From CAZTLE01 sp964614415 (GTDB lineage Bacteria; Bacteroidota; Bacteroidia; Flavobacteriales; Flavobacteriaceae): a stretch of DNA of 25,284 nt. Each line of letters begins with the position of its first letter. Position 1 is the stretch's first letter. Below the pieces are notes generated by a model. The model was given only the letters and a program-made list of their open reading frames with translations. It did no database searches and had not been told where the DNA came from. This document shows positions 23,908 to 25,284 of this stretch, in pieces. Made by a program: the position numbers and the translations under genes. Location: NCBI GenBank assembly GCA_964614415.1, contig CAZTLE010000036.1, positions 1 to 25,284 on the forward strand, written 5' to 3'.

Positions 23908-24717
23908 CTAGTCCACCGAAATGATCTCGATTTCAACCCGACGATCAAACTGATCTCCTTTTCCCGTTGGATTCCGATAGGCCATGCCTACATACCGAAT
24001 TCGTTTTTTGTCGATTCCATGTTTCACCAGATAGTTCCGAAGGGATTGGGCGCGCGCTTCGGAAAGATTCCATTTTCGGGTTCGAACATTCATAAGGTCC
24101 CGACCGGGGCTTTCTTTATCCCCACAGCAAATATGGCCGATGAGCCGGAATCGGACGGAGGGATTTCGCTTCAGGAACGCCAGTAGTTCGTCCAGCGCTT
24201 TTTTGCTTTCGTTCATGATCACATCCTGATCGGGATAGAACATAATATTTTCTAGGACGATCTTATCTCCTTCCTTGAAATCTACCCACCCTCCAATAGA
24301 GGATGCCACCTCGTGCTGAGGCTGAGGTGGTTCCACGATCTCTCCGGGTTCCGGAACGTGGTCAACTTTCCGATGGACCAATATATCCACTCGCCGGTCT
24401 TCGGCCGAATCGGTTTCAAGTTCGCCATATCCCACAGAGGAAATAATGGTGAACATTCGGAGTTCCGACTTCACTTTAGCGGCACGTTGCCCCGAAAGCC
24501 GCAGGTTGTAACTTTCACTCCCTATGTTGTTGGTGTACCCTTTGATATGGATGTCCAACTCGTCCTTGTAGGGCAGTTGTTTAAGGCTATCCAGGCGTCT
24601 GTGATGTTCTTCGGTAAGATCAAATGAATTATGATCGAAATAGAGCGAAAAGCGAATCTCGTCTTGGGCTGAAAGCGTCACAGAGTAAAGCAGTATGCAG
24701 TAAAGCAGCCATTTCAT
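23908..24717 (-). CDS. Exported protein with two tandem OmpA-like domains
   Basis: 269 residues. A signal peptide (residues 1-17, MKWLLYCILLYSVTLSA) is followed by a first OmpA-like domain at about 20-113 (FDHNSFDLTEEHHRRLDSL, then IKGYTNNIGSESYNLRLSGQ, ending EDRRVDILVHR) and a Pro-rich linker (PEPGEIVEPPQPQHE). A second OmpA-like domain at about 147-269 (FYPDQDVIMNESKKALDELL, RFRLIGHICCGDKES, WNLSEARAQSLRNYL, DRRVEIEI) has an insertion with a CC pair. The Asp of the GHTD peptidoglycan-binding motif is replaced in both (GYTNN, GHICC), while the Arg of the NLSxxRA motif is kept. It is likely a periplasmic or outer-membrane-associated protein. Cell-wall binding is uncertain because of the changed motif. 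Confidence 0.85.
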   Translation of the reverse strand: MKWLLYCILLYSVTLSAQDEIRFSLYFDHNSFDLTEEHHRRLDSLKQLPYKDELDIHIKGYTNNIGSESYNLRLSGQRAAKVKSELRMFTIISSVGYGELETDSAEDRRVDILVHRKVDHVPEPGEIVEPPQPQHEVASSIGGWVDFKEGDKIVLENIMFYPDQDVIMNESKKALDELLAFLKRNPSVRFRLIGHICCGDKESPGRDLMNVRTRKWNLSEARAQSLRNYLVKHGIDKKRIRYVGMAYRNPTGKGDQFDRRVEIEIISVD

Positions 24718-24743
24718 CGGAGCGCGTTTTGAAAATGGTTTTC

Positions 24744-24751
24744 TAAAGGTA
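24744..24751 (-). promoter_or_regulatory. Near-consensus -7 box of the OmpA-like gene
   Basis: TACCTTTA on the reverse strand differs from TAnnTTTG only at the last base and ends 26 bases before the ATG at 24717. The heptad repeat field begins 8 bases beyond it, so that field would supply the -33 region. Confidence 0.4.
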
Positions 24752-24759
24752 CGAAATTA

Positions 24760-24790
24760 GGTTTGAGGTTTGAGGTTTGAGGTGTGAGGG
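24760..24790. repeat. Tandem heptamer (GGTTTGA)n
   Basis: Four consecutive 7-base units starting at 24760: GGTTTGA three times and GGTGTGA once, followed by GGG. It is noncoding and opens the larger heptad-phased field. Confidence 0.85.
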
Positions 24791-24840
24791 ATTAGGCCTG
24801 CCGGCCGTAGTTAGGGGGGAGTGTTAAGTTTTGAGTTTGG

Positions 24841-25284
24841 GATTGGTGAGAATGGAAAAGAGAGAATAGAAAAGAGAGAAGAGAAAAGAAATTGATGTTT
24901 CGCTATGACTGCCAACTGCTACTGCTCACTGCCTACTTTGTCCGGTTGCCAGTTGCAGGTTTACAATGCTGATGTTAAATGTTGAGTTATTAGATTGGAA
25001 AAGGGAGAATAGAAAAGAGAGAAGAGACTGATGCTCTGCTATTACTGCGAACTGCTACTGCCCACTATTCCAGGTCAAAGTTACAGGTTCCTAATGCTGA
25101 CTTTGAAAGTAAAACGCTGAGCTTTGGAATTTTAAATGTTGAGTTTTAAGTTTTGAGTGTTGATTATGGAAAAGGGAAAAGGGAGAATAGAAAAGAGAGG
25201 AGAGATTGATGCTTCGCTATGACTGCCAACTGCTACTGCCCACTATTACAGGTCAAAGTTACCAGTTACAAGTTCCTAATACTG
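24841..25284. repeat. Three long copies of a heptad-phased composite repeat
   Basis: Three related units, with their shared GAGAATAGAAAAGAGAG starting at 24862, 25005 and 25183 (spacing 143 and 178 bases), fill the end of the window; the third runs off it. Each unit has a purine block (AGAGAAT, AGAAAAG, AGAGAAG heptads), a TGATG(C/T)T..GCTAT linker, an ACTGCCAACTGCTACTGC block, an AGTTACC/AGTTACA/AGTTCCT block and, in the first two, a GTTGAGT/TTTAAGT/TTTGAGT block. No open frame, tRNA or gene is seen between 24718 and 25284. Confidence 0.85.

Noticed and set aside
24841..25284. CRISPR-like array at the window end
   Set aside because: The units differ in length (143 and 178 bases), the segments between conserved blocks are themselves heptad repeats and not unique spacers, and no cas gene is near.
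24718..25284. Insertion sequence or mobile element remnant
   Set aside because: No transposase fragment, terminal inverted repeat or target-site duplication is seen; the repeats are low-complexity and heptad-based.

Overview
The window reads as a chromosomal segment of a member of the Flavobacteriia (Bacteroidota), probably a free-living aquatic Flavobacteriaceae species. Signs of this are a short primary sigma factor without region 1.1, a type IX secretion (T9SS) component (PorT) together with a T9SS-sorted secreted protein, a TamL-type Omp85 lipoprotein, Bacteroidota -7 promoter boxes (TAnnTTTG) ahead of several genes, little Shine-Dalgarno signal, and a UbiE-type methyltransferase that in this phylum serves menaquinone. 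I see no tRNA, rRNA, CRISPR array, integrase, transposase or phage gene. Most of the window is ordinary core genome.

Layout. 1-947: rpoD with its terminator. 1320-5615: a 1431-residue secreted modular protein (FN3 and MAM-like repeats, T9SS tail), reverse strand. 5860-8072: lipoprotein, ECF sigma factor and membrane anti-sigma-like protein on the reverse strand, closed by a clear terminator. 8152-9783: a two-gene operon of unknown function, a 75-residue protein followed by a 466-residue protein with a transglutaminase-like Cys/His/Asp pattern. 9892-12644: rpsO then pnp, with a highly foldable leader ahead of pnp. 12645-13201: intergenic region with a strong rpsO promoter and a degenerate 7-bp-phased repeat. 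13202-14035: a forward-strand lipoprotein with its own terminator. 14096-18693: tamL-fbaA-accD, reverse strand. 18711-19436: a SpoU/TrmH-type RNA methyltransferase, forward. 19423-20866: ubiE(menG)-porT, reverse. 21056-23907: trkA-trkH potassium uptake operon, forward. 23908-24717: a tandem OmpA-domain protein, reverse. 24760-25284: a second, larger field of the 7-bp-phased repeat that runs off the window.

How the genes relate. Two envelope-biogenesis genes (tamL and porT) flank the RNA methyltransferase gene. The T9SS that PorT belongs to would export the 1431-residue protein encoded about 14 kb away. The sigma/anti-sigma pair forms a cell-surface signalling module with a lipoprotein gene just upstream. 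trkA and trkH overlap by one base and should make one K+ transporter. The least explained parts are the heptad-phased repeat family (two loci), the pnp leader structure, and the 75-aa/466-aa operon.
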